The position numbers and the translations under genes are program-made. A DNA stretch of 64,000 bases, taken from CAWKAV01 sp963847735 (GTDB lineage Bacteria; Desulfobacterota; Desulfuromonadia; Desulfuromonadales; BM103). This document shows, one piece after another, positions 53,673 to 62,278 of the stretch. Location: positions 248,001-312,000 of the forward strand of contig CAWKAV010000022.1 of assembly GCA_963847735.1 (NCBI GenBank). Reading direction: 5' to 3'. How positions within the stretch are numbered: position 1 is the first letter of the stretch; each line of letters starts with the position of its first letter. Under the pieces are notes generated by a model. That model saw only the letters and a program-made list of their open reading frames with translations, did no database searches and was not told the DNA's origin.

Positions 53673-56012
53673 TTACTGCTTCGGAAGGCATCGCTTAATT
53701 TCACCAAGCAGATCATTGACCGTCATCGGTTTTGACAGGTAACCATCAAATTCCTTGTTCATCAGATTGACACGATCACTCTTCATCGCATGTGCTGTCA
53801 GAGCGATAATCGGTACTTTGGTGTCTCTGCCCCTTTCCATCTCGCGAATCTTCATGGCAGCCTCGATTCCATCCATGACCGGCATCTGCACGTCCATCAG
53901 GACGATGTCGTAATTGGTCTGCCTCCACTTTTCCAGACATATGGCCCCGTTTTCGGCAACATCCACCGAATGACCATACTTCTCCAACATCTGGGTAAAC
54001 AATAACCGGTTGGTTTCATTGTCTTCTACCAACAGGACGTGAAGTGGCCCACCAAGCCATAAAAGTGGCTGGTCAACGTGCTGCGAAATACAGGATGGTG
54101 ACGAAGCATTATTCACGACAAAGGGGACACGGACATGAAACGTGCTTCCGGCATCCAACTGGCTGTCCACCCAGATCTCGCCCCCCATGAGTGATGCCAG
54201 CTGAGCACAAATAGCCAATCCGAGACCGGTTCCACCGTATTGTCGTGTACTTGAGGAATCCACCTGGCTAAACGGAATGAAAATATTGGTGAGGTGCTCC
54301 GGACCAATGCCAATTCCGGTATCGATGACATCAATCCTGAGTAAAACCGCAGAACTGTGTTGTTCTTCGACGGCAACGGCAATGGTGATTTCCCCTCTTT
54401 CTGTGAACTTGATGGCATTGCCCACAAGATTGAGCAGAATTTGCTTCACTCGTATTGGGTCCCCCGTCAGATTATCCGGAACGGCGTCAGGTATGTCCAC
54501 CCCAATCTCAAGTCCCTTGGACTGCGCAACGAGCGCCTGAGTTACGAGCACTTCATCGACAATTTCCCGTAAGTGTAACTCCTTGGACCTGAGTTTAAAC
54601 TTGCCTGTTTCGATCCTGGACAAGTCAAGGATATCGTTGATCAGTAACAGCAGATTCTCTGAAGAAGAAGAAATATTTCCAAGATACCTGTGTTGCTCTT
54701 CAGAAAGTCCTGTGTCCGCAAGCAATTCGGCAAAACCGACAATAGCGGTAAGCGGCGTACGGATCTCATGGCTCATGTTGGCAAGGAACTGGCTTTTGGC
54801 CTGGTTGGCCTGTTCTGCTAAGTACTTGGCCTCGATCAGTGCTGCTTCGGTTCTCTTACGTTCATTAATGTCACGAATAATGGCCCACATGAGCTCAGGC
54901 TTTCCTGAAGAATCGCGGATCAGGACGGTGCGCAATTCAATAGGTATAAGCGTGCCGTCCTTGTGACGGTATTCTTTTTCGTAAACATCCGAAAACCCAC
55001 GGGGGAGAACCTGCTCGGCGACAATCCGTTTTTCAAAGTCATGCCACTTCTCGGGGGTCAGATCGACGTAGGTCTTACTGCGAAGTTCCTCTTCCGGATA
55101 GCCGAGAAGTTCCAGATAAGAGGAGTTGAAATCGAGGAGACGTCCGTCCATGTCTACACTGACAAACGCATCCCGCATACTTTCATGCAGTGTGCGGAGA
55201 TTGGATGACGACTCGCGCAGCATTTCCTCTGCCCGTTTGCGATCGGTTATGTCACGAAAAAACCCCACAAACTGTCCACCGTCAGCAGCCCGGTACTGGA
55301 CGCAGGCTTCAACGTCAAAAATGACTCCATCCTTGCGGCGGTGCCGGGATTCGAAACGGTCTTGCCCCTGAACCATGATCTTCTGAATATGTGCCGCCAC
55401 GACCTCGGCATTTTCGTTCATCTCCAGATCCGTGACATGCATGGTCAGGAGTTCCTGTTCGCTGTAGCCACTCATCCGGCAATAGGCCGCGTTGACCTCC
55501 AGCAAGTGTCCCTGTATATCCACCAGCCAGTGGCCGTCCATGGCCGTATGAAGCAGGTCACGGTATCGCTCTTCGCGTTTGCGCAGCGCCAGTTTTGTTT
55601 CCTGAAGAGCCGTAATGTCGCTGCCAATAGTCAGAATCTCCTGGACCTTTCCCTGATCATCGAGAATCGGCTTATTCGTCCAGACGACCCAGACGGTCTT
55701 GCCATCTTTCCTGATATTTTCGTTAGGAACAGACTCGAATTCCTGCGGGTTGTTCAAAATGTCCTTGACGAGAGCTTCAAGGTCTCTTCCGGTGCTCTTC
55801 TCGACGTTCGGCACGATGGTCATTACGTTCTGACCAAGTAATTCGCCAGAAGAATACCCAAAGAAACGGAGTCCGAAATCATTAATGTATCGGATGACCC
55901 CATCAGTACCGCATCGGATAATAATGTTGTTAGAGCTTAAAAGCAGGTCGAGGTAATGGTTCGGGTTGGACGTCAAGACTGCCCCTTTTTCATTTTCACT
56001 CACATCAGCCAT
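53673..56012 (-). CDS. PAS hybrid histidine kinase with C-terminal receiver
   Basis: 779 residues from ATG 56012 (GGAGAAGAGG upstream); the open frame continues upstream inside fetB. Three PAS domains: residues ~15-135 (DGVIRYINDFGLRFFGYSSG), ~145-260 (LEVNAAYCRMSGYSEQELL) and ~275-400 (LDFNSSYLELLGYPEEEL). Then HisKA with phospho-His in NMSHEIRTPLTAIVGF, HATPase with NLVGNAIKFTERG, DTGIGIGPEHL and GGTGLGLAI, and a receiver domain LHVLLVEDNETNR with phospho-Asp in DIVLMDVQMPVMDGIEA. No membrane segment, so it is cytoplasmic. The PAS input and absent partner leave the signal unknown. Lies 20 bases after fetB. Confidence 0.92.
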   Translation of the reverse strand: MADVSENEKGAVLTSNPNHYLDLLLSSNNIIIRCGTDGVIRYINDFGLRFFGYSSGELLGQNVMTIVPNVEKSTGRDLEALVKDILNNPQEFESVPNENIRKDGKTVWVVWTNKPILDDQGKVQEILTIGSDITALQETKLALRKREERYRDLLHTAMDGHWLVDIQGHLLEVNAAYCRMSGYSEQELLTMHVTDLEMNENAEVVAAHIQKIMVQGQDRFESRHRRKDGVIFDVEACVQYRAADGGQFVGFFRDITDRKRAEEMLRESSSNLRTLHESMRDAFVSVDMDGRLLDFNSSYLELLGYPEEELRSKTYVDLTPEKWHDFEKRIVAEQVLPRGFSDVYEKEYRHKDGTLIPIELRTVLIRDSSGKPELMWAIIRDINERKRTEAALIEAKYLAEQANQAKSQFLANMSHEIRTPLTAIVGFAELLADTGLSEEQHRYLGNISSSSENLLLLINDILDLSRIETGKFKLRSKELHLREIVDEVLVTQALVAQSKGLEIGVDIPDAVPDNLTGDPIRVKQILLNLVGNAIKFTERGEITIAVAVEEQHSSAVLLRIDVIDTGIGIGPEHLTNIFIPFSQVDSSSTRQYGGTGLGLAICAQLASLMGGEIWVDSQLDAGSTFHVRVPFVVNNASSPSCISQHVDQPLLWLGGPLHVLLVEDNETNRLLFTQMLEKYGHSVDVAENGAICLEKWRQTNYDIVLMDVQMPVMDGIEAAMKIREMERGRDTKVPIIALTAHAMKSDRVNLMNKEFDGYLSKPMTVNDLLGEIKRCLPKQ

Positions 56013-56032
56013 CCTCTTCTCCAGCAAGTTGA

Positions 56033-56815
56033 TTAATTTTCGCGCAGACTCTGATAGGGCGTGAAATATCCTCTGTAACCGAGCTTTAGAATCAGGAAGG
56101 TCGTCAACGCAACACTGCCGGTAATCACACACATGATAGCAATCTGATATTTAACCGCGATCAGGGGCGCTGTCCCGGATAAAATCTGTCCGGTCATCAT
56201 ACCCGGCAGGAAAACCAGCCCCATAGCGGCCATAGCATTCACGGAAGGGATCAAAGCCGCCCTGAAAGCACTGCTCACAGCTGGTTCTGCAGCCAGTTCG
56301 ACGCTACTTCCGAGGCAGAGCGCCGTTTCAATTTCTTCCCGTCGCTCACGAAACTCTGAGTCCAGGCGCTCTACAGCCAGGCTCGCCCCGGTCATGGAAT
56401 TGCCGATAACCATACCGGCAAGGGGGATCAGGTAGCGCGGATCGTACCAGGGCTCCAGACCAATCACCAGGGTGCAGAAAAAAAAGGTCATGCCACCACA
56501 ACCAAACAGGACTGCTGTGCCGACCACACGGTAGAAGTGCGGCATTTTCTCCTGAACCCTGGCGCCGATGGTTTGTACCGCGAAGCCGACCATGACGACC
56601 AGGATCAATAAAACCGGCAAGGCGGTTTCCAGCGCAAAGACCAGATGCAGCACATAACCTGCGACCAGTAACTGGACAAACATGCGTAAGCCTGCCCAGA
56701 AAAGATCTTTGTTCTGGCGGGCCTTGAGCAGATGAGCCAATCCAATGCTCATCAGCAACAGGCTGTAAACCGTGACCAGATCCCATAAACTGAGGTCGAT
56801 AATCGTCGTGTTCAT
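56033..56815 (-). CDS. fetB: Iron-export ABC transporter permease FetB (UPF0014)
   Basis: 260 residues, ATG 56815 overlapping fetA by four bases. Seven-segment membrane protein of the UPF0014 family: LRMFVQLLVAGYVLHLVF, LIPLAGMVIGNSMTGASLA, FLPGMMTGQILSGTAPLIAV and RGYFTPYQSL. In E. coli FetAB exports iron and protects from oxidative stress. The pairing with its ATPase supports the call. Confidence 0.9.
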   Translation of the reverse strand: MNTTIIDLSLWDLVTVYSLLLMSIGLAHLLKARQNKDLFWAGLRMFVQLLVAGYVLHLVFALETALPVLLILVVMVGFAVQTIGARVQEKMPHFYRVVGTAVLFGCGGMTFFFCTLVIGLEPWYDPRYLIPLAGMVIGNSMTGASLAVERLDSEFRERREEIETALCLGSSVELAAEPAVSSAFRAALIPSVNAMAAMGLVFLPGMMTGQILSGTAPLIAVKYQIAIMCVITGSVALTTFLILKLGYRGYFTPYQSLREN

Positions 56816-57588
56816 GCTGTTGCTTCCTGATTTTTTACCGGTTCGGAGGAAATGAACAGGCGGGCTGAATCGGTTGTCGGATGATGCAGCACCCGGGCAG
56901 TGGCGCCCTCTTCAACAATGCAGCCATCCAGCAGCAGCGCAACGCGGTCGGCACAGCGTTCCGTCAGACGCAGATCGTGAGTGACAAAGATAATCGCCAG
57001 TCCTTTCTGCCTGGCAAGTTGGCGAAAGGTTTGTGCCATCAGGTCGGCAGTCGGGCGGTCCAGTGCACTGGTCGGTTCATCAAGCAATAGCGCCTGACAG
57101 GGCCCGACCATGGCTCGCGCCAGGCAGATTCTCTGCTGTTGCCCTATCGAAAGTTTACGGGCGTCGCGATCGAACCAGGCCTGGTTGACCTGGCATAACT
57201 CAAGCAGCTCTTGAAGGGCGGGATCATTCAAATCAGGGGTATTAACTCGGCGCAGTCTGGCCGGGGCCTGCAAATTGTCCCGGACAGTGCCGGAGAAGAG
57301 GAAGGGCTTCTGCGCAACCAGGGGAATCTGTGCGCGCAACGTCGGAGGGTCCATGTCCTGGATATTTTTCCCGGTAAACAGGATTTCTCCACTGTCTGGT
57401 TCCAGCAAACGATTAAAGAGCCGAAGCAACGTGCTTTTGCCGCCCCCGGATGGCCCGACAACGGCGAGAACTTCACCGGCATCAACCTCCAGAGTTGTTG
57501 GCTGCAGAACTCGCTGCAACCGCCCCGCCTCTCCCGGGCGGCTGACAGTGACCTTTAGCGCCTGCAGCAGCGGGACAGCACCGCTCAT
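56812..57588 (-). CDS. fetA: Iron-export ABC transporter ATPase FetA
   Basis: 258 residues, ATG 57588 overlapping the udg stop by four bases (ATGA). Walker A GPSGGGKSTLLRLFN, Q-loop VAQKPFLFSG, signature KLSIGQQQRICLARAMVG, Walker B ALLLDEPTSALD, switch FVTHDLRLTERC. It couples ATP hydrolysis to FetB. Overlaps with both neighbours imply a single transcript udg-fetA-fetB and possibly the histidine kinase. Confidence 0.9.
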   Translation of the reverse strand: MSGAVPLLQALKVTVSRPGEAGRLQRVLQPTTLEVDAGEVLAVVGPSGGGKSTLLRLFNRLLEPDSGEILFTGKNIQDMDPPTLRAQIPLVAQKPFLFSGTVRDNLQAPARLRRVNTPDLNDPALQELLELCQVNQAWFDRDARKLSIGQQQRICLARAMVGPCQALLLDEPTSALDRPTADLMAQTFRQLARQKGLAIIFVTHDLRLTERCADRVALLLDGCIVEEGATARVLHHPTTDSARLFISSEPVKNQEATA

Positions 57589-58301
57589 GAACCATCACCC
57601 CCGGCATTCAGGAGGCGCAGCACCTCTTTCATGTCCTGCCAGACATCCCGCTTCCCCTCAGGGTTGCGCAAAAGATATGCAGGGTGGTAGGTCGGCATCA
57701 AGGGAATGCCCTGATAACGCTGCCATTCGCCTCGCAACTGGCTGATCGGCGTCCTGGTTTTCAGCAGGCTGTGCACTGCGAAACGGCCCAGGCCAACAAT
57801 CACCTGTGGCCGAATTGCCGCGATCTGACGAACCAGGAACGCCTCGCAGGTCGCAACCTCTTCCGGCAACGGATCACGATTGTCGGGCGGTCGACACTTC
57901 AGGACGTTACAGATATAGATGTCCTCACGCTGCATTCCCATTGCCTGAAGAATTCGATCAAGCAGGCGACCGGCCTCTCCGACAAAAGGTTCTCCCTTGA
58001 GGTCCTCCTCACGACCGGGAGCCTCACCGACCAGAACCAGTCGCGCATTCGGGTTACCGACTCCATAAACCTGCCTGGTGCGAAACGCCGCGAGGCCACA
58101 GCGCTGGCAATCCCCCAAATCTGTTCGTATGCCATCAAGAGTTTCCTCAAGAGCGGCAATCGTCTCAAAGCCCTTCTGTACCTGATTAACAACAGGCGAA
58201 ACTGTCAGCTGGCTCTCGATGCCGAGATCAGACAGATATTCGAACTGACTTCGTGCCGCTGCCAGGGTATGGCGTATTTCATTTATAAGTTGTTCGGTCA
58301 T
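57585..58301 (-). CDS. Uracil-DNA glycosylase, family 4 (Fe-S)
   Basis: 238 residues, ATG 58301. An N-terminal helical part (~70 residues) precedes the UDG fold: RLVLVGEAPGREEDLKGEPF, FVGEAGRLLDRILQAMGM, and the leucine-loop TYHPAYLLRNPEGKR near the end. Four Cys in CQRCGLA, CNVLKCRPPDN and ATCEAF fit the [4Fe-4S] cluster of family 4. It removes uracil from DNA. Divergent from the phospholipase-like gene; head of the fetAB operon. Confidence 0.93.
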   Translation of the reverse strand: MTEQLINEIRHTLAAARSQFEYLSDLGIESQLTVSPVVNQVQKGFETIAALEETLDGIRTDLGDCQRCGLAAFRTRQVYGVGNPNARLVLVGEAPGREEDLKGEPFVGEAGRLLDRILQAMGMQREDIYICNVLKCRPPDNRDPLPEEVATCEAFLVRQIAAIRPQVIVGLGRFAVHSLLKTRTPISQLRGEWQRYQGIPLMPTYHPAYLLRNPEGKRDVWQDMKEVLRLLNAGGDGS

Positions 58302-58361
58302 ATTTGACTGACAAATCCCTGTAAGAGTGTATTATCCAGGAAAGGACGGTACAATTATCGA

Positions 58362-59282
58362 ATGAAATTCCTGATCTCTGTCACCTTGACGTGTGTCCTG
58401 ATTGTCCTGCTCTTCCCCACAAATGCCTTGGCCTGGGGGATCGGCGTTCACTTGCAGACCGGAGCCTTGATTCTCGACAATCTGAGTCTGCTGCCTGGCC
58501 CTTTGCAGGCCCTGTTATCGTTGCATCCGAACGACTACCTTTATGGCTGCATCAGTGCCGATATCACTCTTGGCAAAAAATATACTCACTATTTGAAACA
58601 CTGCCACTCCTGGGGCATTGGCCACCAGATCCTTGAGCAGGCCAGAACCGAGAGCCAGCAGGCTTGCGCCTACGGCTATCTCAGCCACCTGGCCGCCGAC
58701 ACTGTGGCCCATTCCTACTTTGTTCCTTTCAAACTTATGCGCACCTACAACACGATGCTCCTTAAACATGCTTATTGGGAAATGCGTTTCGAGGCCCATG
58801 TATCACCGGAAATCTGGCCGCTGGCACGTTCAATAGGTCGCAAAAACTTCCCGGAGAATGACAAGCTCCTGCGCAGCGTCCTCGCCGACACGATCTTCTC
58901 TTTCGGTACCAATAAAAGACTTTTTAACTCACTCCTCCTGCTGAACCGGTTACAGCAATATCAGAAGGTTTTACGCTCTCTGGCCAACACTTCGAAGTGG
59001 GCTATCACGACCGTGGATCAGCAGGAGTATCTCGGCCTGGCCTATAAAGCCACGCTCAGCTTCCTGCAGGAGTTGAAGAACAGCCCTTACCACCGTGCCG
59101 ATCCGACCGGAGAACGTGCCCTGCATACTGCCAACATGATCCGAAAAAACCTGCACACTCTCTGGCTCGATGGCAAGCTGCGCGAAGATGACGCCGAAGA
59201 GATGCTCGCCGTGATCAAAGTCAGGCTCAAGGAGGGCATCTGTCAGCCTGAAAATCTTTTGAACCTGCTCTCGATCGCCTGA
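58362..59282 (+). CDS. Zinc-dependent phospholipase C/S1-P1 nuclease-fold secreted protein
   Basis: 306 residues, ATG 58362. A signal peptide (MKFLISVTLTCVLIVLLFPT ... ALA) is followed at the likely mature N-terminus by WGIGVHLQTGALI. In zinc phospholipase C the mature Trp1 coordinates Zn, which suits cleavage at ALA|W. Other Zn ligands are plausible in HLAADTVAHSYFVPFK and KHAYWEMRFEAHV. The protein is shorter than Bacillus PLC-like enzymes and lacks extra domains. It may hydrolyse phospholipids or nucleotides in the periplasm; activity is inferred. Confidence 0.75.
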   Translation: MKFLISVTLTCVLIVLLFPTNALAWGIGVHLQTGALILDNLSLLPGPLQALLSLHPNDYLYGCISADITLGKKYTHYLKHCHSWGIGHQILEQARTESQQACAYGYLSHLAADTVAHSYFVPFKLMRTYNTMLLKHAYWEMRFEAHVSPEIWPLARSIGRKNFPENDKLLRSVLADTIFSFGTNKRLFNSLLLLNRLQQYQKVLRSLANTSKWAITTVDQQEYLGLAYKATLSFLQELKNSPYHRADPTGERALHTANMIRKNLHTLWLDGKLREDDAEEMLAVIKVRLKEGICQPENLLNLLSIA

Positions 59283-59286
59283 AGCA

Positions 59287-60483
59287 TTAACGTCCCAGCA
59301 GCGCAGTGACCCTGTCCAGCAGAAGTTCAGAAACCTCCCGTTTGGTCATCTGCGGAAATTCTTCCACTCTACCGTCGGCAGTCAAAAAGCGTACAATGTT
59401 TGTGTCGCCATCAAAGCCTGCGCCCTCCAGGGTTACATCATTTGCGACGATCATGTCGAGGTTCTTACTCGCCAGTTTCTCATGGGCGTTTTTCAGTAAT
59501 TCTTCCGTTTCCGCGGCAAAGCCGACCAGCACGCGAGCCCCCTTCTGTCGACCAAGCTCAGCCAGGATATCCGGGTTGCGCTGCAATTCGACAGTCATGG
59601 TCTCAGAGCCACCTTTTTTTACTTTCTGAGCGCCACGCATCACTGGACAAAAATCCGCCACGGCGGCAGCCTTGATGATGATGTCAGAATGCACGGCCTG
59701 TTCCATGACCACCTTGTACATGTCTCGCGCGCTGATAACCTGGATCGTCTCAACGCCTCCGGGCTCAGGCAAATTAACCGGCCCGGACACCAGAATAACC
59801 CTGGCGCCGCGGTTACGTGCGGCGCAGGCAATGGCATATCCCATCTTGCCCGACGAATAATTACTGAGAAAACGTACCGGATCAAGCTCTTCGCGCGTTG
59901 GACCGGCAGTCACCAGAACCGTCCTGCCCGCCAGCGTATTGTCGCCAAGAAGTTCCAGGGCAGCGTTGAAAATCTCTTGAGGATCCGGCAATTTGCCCTG
60001 TCCTTGCCAGCCACAGGCCAGGTCGCCATAAACGGGTTCGATAAAATGATAGCCGAGGCTGACAAGCTTTGCGTGATTCTGCCGGTAAATCGGGTTCTCC
60101 CACATATTGCTGTTCATGGCTGGAGCAAAGAGGACTTTCGACTGTGTTGCCATGATTGTTGTCGTCAACAGATCATCTGCAATACCGTTGGCGACCTTGC
60201 CAACAAGATTTGCAGTCGCCGGCGCGACCAGCACCAGGTCAGCACGATCGGCAAGTGAGATATGACCGATCTCCTGCTCCTGGATGAGATTGAAAAGATC
60301 GGTATGAACCGGATTCCCGGAAAGGGTCTGAAACGTAAGGGGTGTCATGAATTCCTGCGCACTGCGCGTCATCACAACATGGACTTCAGCACCGGACTTG
60401 ACCAGCAAACGCAGCAACTCGGCAGCTTTATAGGCAGCGATTCCTCCGGTCACACCCAGAACAACGCATTTACCTTGCAGCAT
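59287..60483 (-). CDS. coaBC: Bifunctional phosphopantothenoylcysteine decarboxylase/PPC synthetase
   Basis: 398 residues from ATG 60483 (MLQGKCVVLGVTGGIAAYKA); the open frame reaches 60696 inside the previous gene. The CoaC half has APAMNSNMWENPIYRQN, HISLADRADLVLVAPATANL and the catalytic Cys in DLACGWQGQGKL. The CoaB half begins VLVTAGPTREELDPVRFLSN with NYSSGKMGYAIA and KAAAVADFCP. It makes 4'-phosphopantetheine for CoA. The demand for CoA in this CoA-ester metabolism is high, but the gene is a housekeeping one. Confidence 0.95.
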   Translation of the reverse strand: MLQGKCVVLGVTGGIAAYKAAELLRLLVKSGAEVHVVMTRSAQEFMTPLTFQTLSGNPVHTDLFNLIQEQEIGHISLADRADLVLVAPATANLVGKVANGIADDLLTTTIMATQSKVLFAPAMNSNMWENPIYRQNHAKLVSLGYHFIEPVYGDLACGWQGQGKLPDPQEIFNAALELLGDNTLAGRTVLVTAGPTREELDPVRFLSNYSSGKMGYAIACAARNRGARVILVSGPVNLPEPGGVETIQVISARDMYKVVMEQAVHSDIIIKAAAVADFCPVMRGAQKVKKGGSETMTVELQRNPDILAELGRQKGARVLVGFAAETEELLKNAHEKLASKNLDMIVANDVTLEGAGFDGDTNIVRFLTADGRVEEFPQMTKREVSELLLDRVTALLGR

Positions 60484-60484
60484 C

Positions 60485-61126
60485 TCAGGCTCCATCACCG
60501 ACAAACGGGTTTGTCCGTCGCTCACGACCAATCGTGGTGTCCGGGCCATGGCCGGGGTGGACGATCGTCTCATCGGGCAAACTGAATAGACGTTCCCGGA
60601 CCCCTTCGACCAGGGCATCGAAGTCGCCACCAGGCAGATCAGTCCGACCGATGGACCCGGCAAAAAGTACATCACCGACAAACAGATGACCTTCACTCAA
60701 CAGACAGATTCCACCGGGGGAATGGCCAGGCACATGAAAAACGCGGAACGAAAGTTCGCCAACCTCGAAGGTATCGCCCTGGTCGAGCAGCCTGTCGGGC
60801 AGAGGAGATGGAGCAACCGTCAGGCCATAAATCTCCGCGTGATTTCTGGCGTTCTGCAGTAAAGGAAGATCTGCCGCGTGCAACATTAACTCGGCGCCGG
60901 TTGCCTCAACAATTTGTTGATTTGCACCGATATGATCAAAATGAGCATGGGTGTTGACAACCTTGCTGATTTCGTAACCCTCGCTCCTGGCGAGATGCAG
61001 AATCCGGCTGCCCTCTTCACCCGGGTCGATTACTATAGCAGCCCGCGTTTTTCGACAGGCCACCAGAAAGCAATTAACCTGGAGAGGCCCGACACTCAGC
61101 TGGTGTATCAGAATTCCATCATTCAT
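60485..61126 (-). CDS. Metallo-beta-lactamase-fold hydrolase (glyoxalase II-like)
   Basis: 213 residues from ATG 61126 (MNDGILIHQLSVGPLQVN), overlapping the nuclease gene's stop by eight bases. Zn motif VVNTHAHFDHIGAN, later His in RVFHVPGHSPGGICLL, LFVGDVLFAGSIGRTDLPGG and HPGHGPDTTIGRERR. This is the hydroxyacylglutathione-hydrolase-like branch, common as a general thioester or thiol-ester hydrolase. Substrate unknown. Confidence 0.88.
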   Translation of the reverse strand: MNDGILIHQLSVGPLQVNCFLVACRKTRAAIVIDPGEEGSRILHLARSEGYEISKVVNTHAHFDHIGANQQIVEATGAELMLHAADLPLLQNARNHAEIYGLTVAPSPLPDRLLDQGDTFEVGELSFRVFHVPGHSPGGICLLSEGHLFVGDVLFAGSIGRTDLPGGDFDALVEGVRERLFSLPDETIVHPGHGPDTTIGRERRTNPFVGDGA

Positions 61127-62256
61127 CACTATTGTCCTGTCTCCCGGTCTTGACGAAGTTGAGTTTTTTCCTCTGAAGCTGCTCCTCCAGGGTGTTGCTG
61201 AAACGTGCTCGAGGTTGCCCTGAGCGACTGCTTTCAACAGGAGCAACCGTTTCGGTCGCCATTTCTTCCGATTTACGAATATCAGCCTCAGACGCCTTTT
61301 TTTCGGAGATGCCCTTGAAGAAGTAACGATCATACAAGCGATGGTACTGGGTCCAGGACGATTCATTGTCCGGCTCACGCTCAATATGCGTACGAACTCC
61401 GTTGATCTTGGAGTCCAGATCATCGAGAAAGTTCAATATCACAGCTTCCATGGTTTTCGGCCGTTTTGGTGAACCATACTCATATTGGCCATGATGCGAG
61501 AGCAGCAGGTGTTTAAGATGAATAGCCAGCTCTCGGGGGAAATCCTTCTGCAGCCGTAATTTTTCTTCAACCAGTTCGACACCGATGACAATATGCCCCA
61601 ACAGTTTTCCTGCATCCGTATATTCAAATGAACGCTGATAACGCAGTTCAGCAACCTTGCCAACATCATGCAGCAGGGCACCGACGACCAGCAGGTCACG
61701 GTTGATGTCCGGATAACGTTGACTGATATCATTGGCAAGAACAGCGACGGCCAGTGAGTGTTCGAGCAGTCCGCCGAGGTAGACATGATGCATCGCCTTG
61801 GCCGCCGGGGCTCTGGTGTAACCTGCCATGAAGTCTTCATCAGAGAGGAACAGCTTGCATCAGGCTTCTCAGGTCGGGATCGCTAAGTCCTTCGACCATC
61901 GATGTCAGCTCGATCGACCATCTCGCCAACCGGACGAAGGGACACAGGCAGAAAGTCCGAGAGTTCGATCGCAGACTCTTCAAGCCGAGTCCAGATCCTG
62001 AATGACTAGTTGCATCTTGCCCATATAAACGCTGGCCTTACCGGAGACCTGAACAAAATCATCTTTATTCGAATCGCGCCGACAGCTCATCGACACGGTC
62101 CCAGATACGGCCTTCAACTTCGCCTGTGCAATCCATCAGCTTGAGGGTCATGTATGGTCGACCATTCTTGGCCATACCGATGATCTTGTCCCTGACCAGA
62201 AACGTGGTATCTACCAAGTCACGTTCCTGGATATCTTTCACAAAAACTTTCTTCAA
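61119..62256 (-). pseudogene. YhaM-like 3'-5' exoribonuclease (OB-fold plus HD domain), four frameshifts
   Basis: ATG 62256 opens an OB-fold (KKVFVKDIQERDLVDTTFLV, LMDCTGEVEGRIWDRVDEL). The frame then breaks at about 62070, 61982, 61913 and 61847. Removing one base at each gives a continuous protein: NKDDFVQVSGKASVYMGKMQ, QDLDSAEESAIELSDFLPVS, EMVDELTSMVEGLSDPDL and MQAVLSDEDFMAGYTRAPAA. The HD domain follows: MHHVYLGGLLEHSLAVA, VVGALLHDVGKVAELRY and HLLLSHHGQYEYGSPKRP. The layout is that of YhaM/CBF1-type 3'-5' exoribonucleases; restored length about 377 residues, with a C-terminal basic extension. All four breaks are single extra bases within 225 bases, two in doublets; the gene is probably intact in the organism. 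Confidence 0.78.
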
Positions 62257-62278
62257 AAGTGACTCCTGTTTTATGCCC

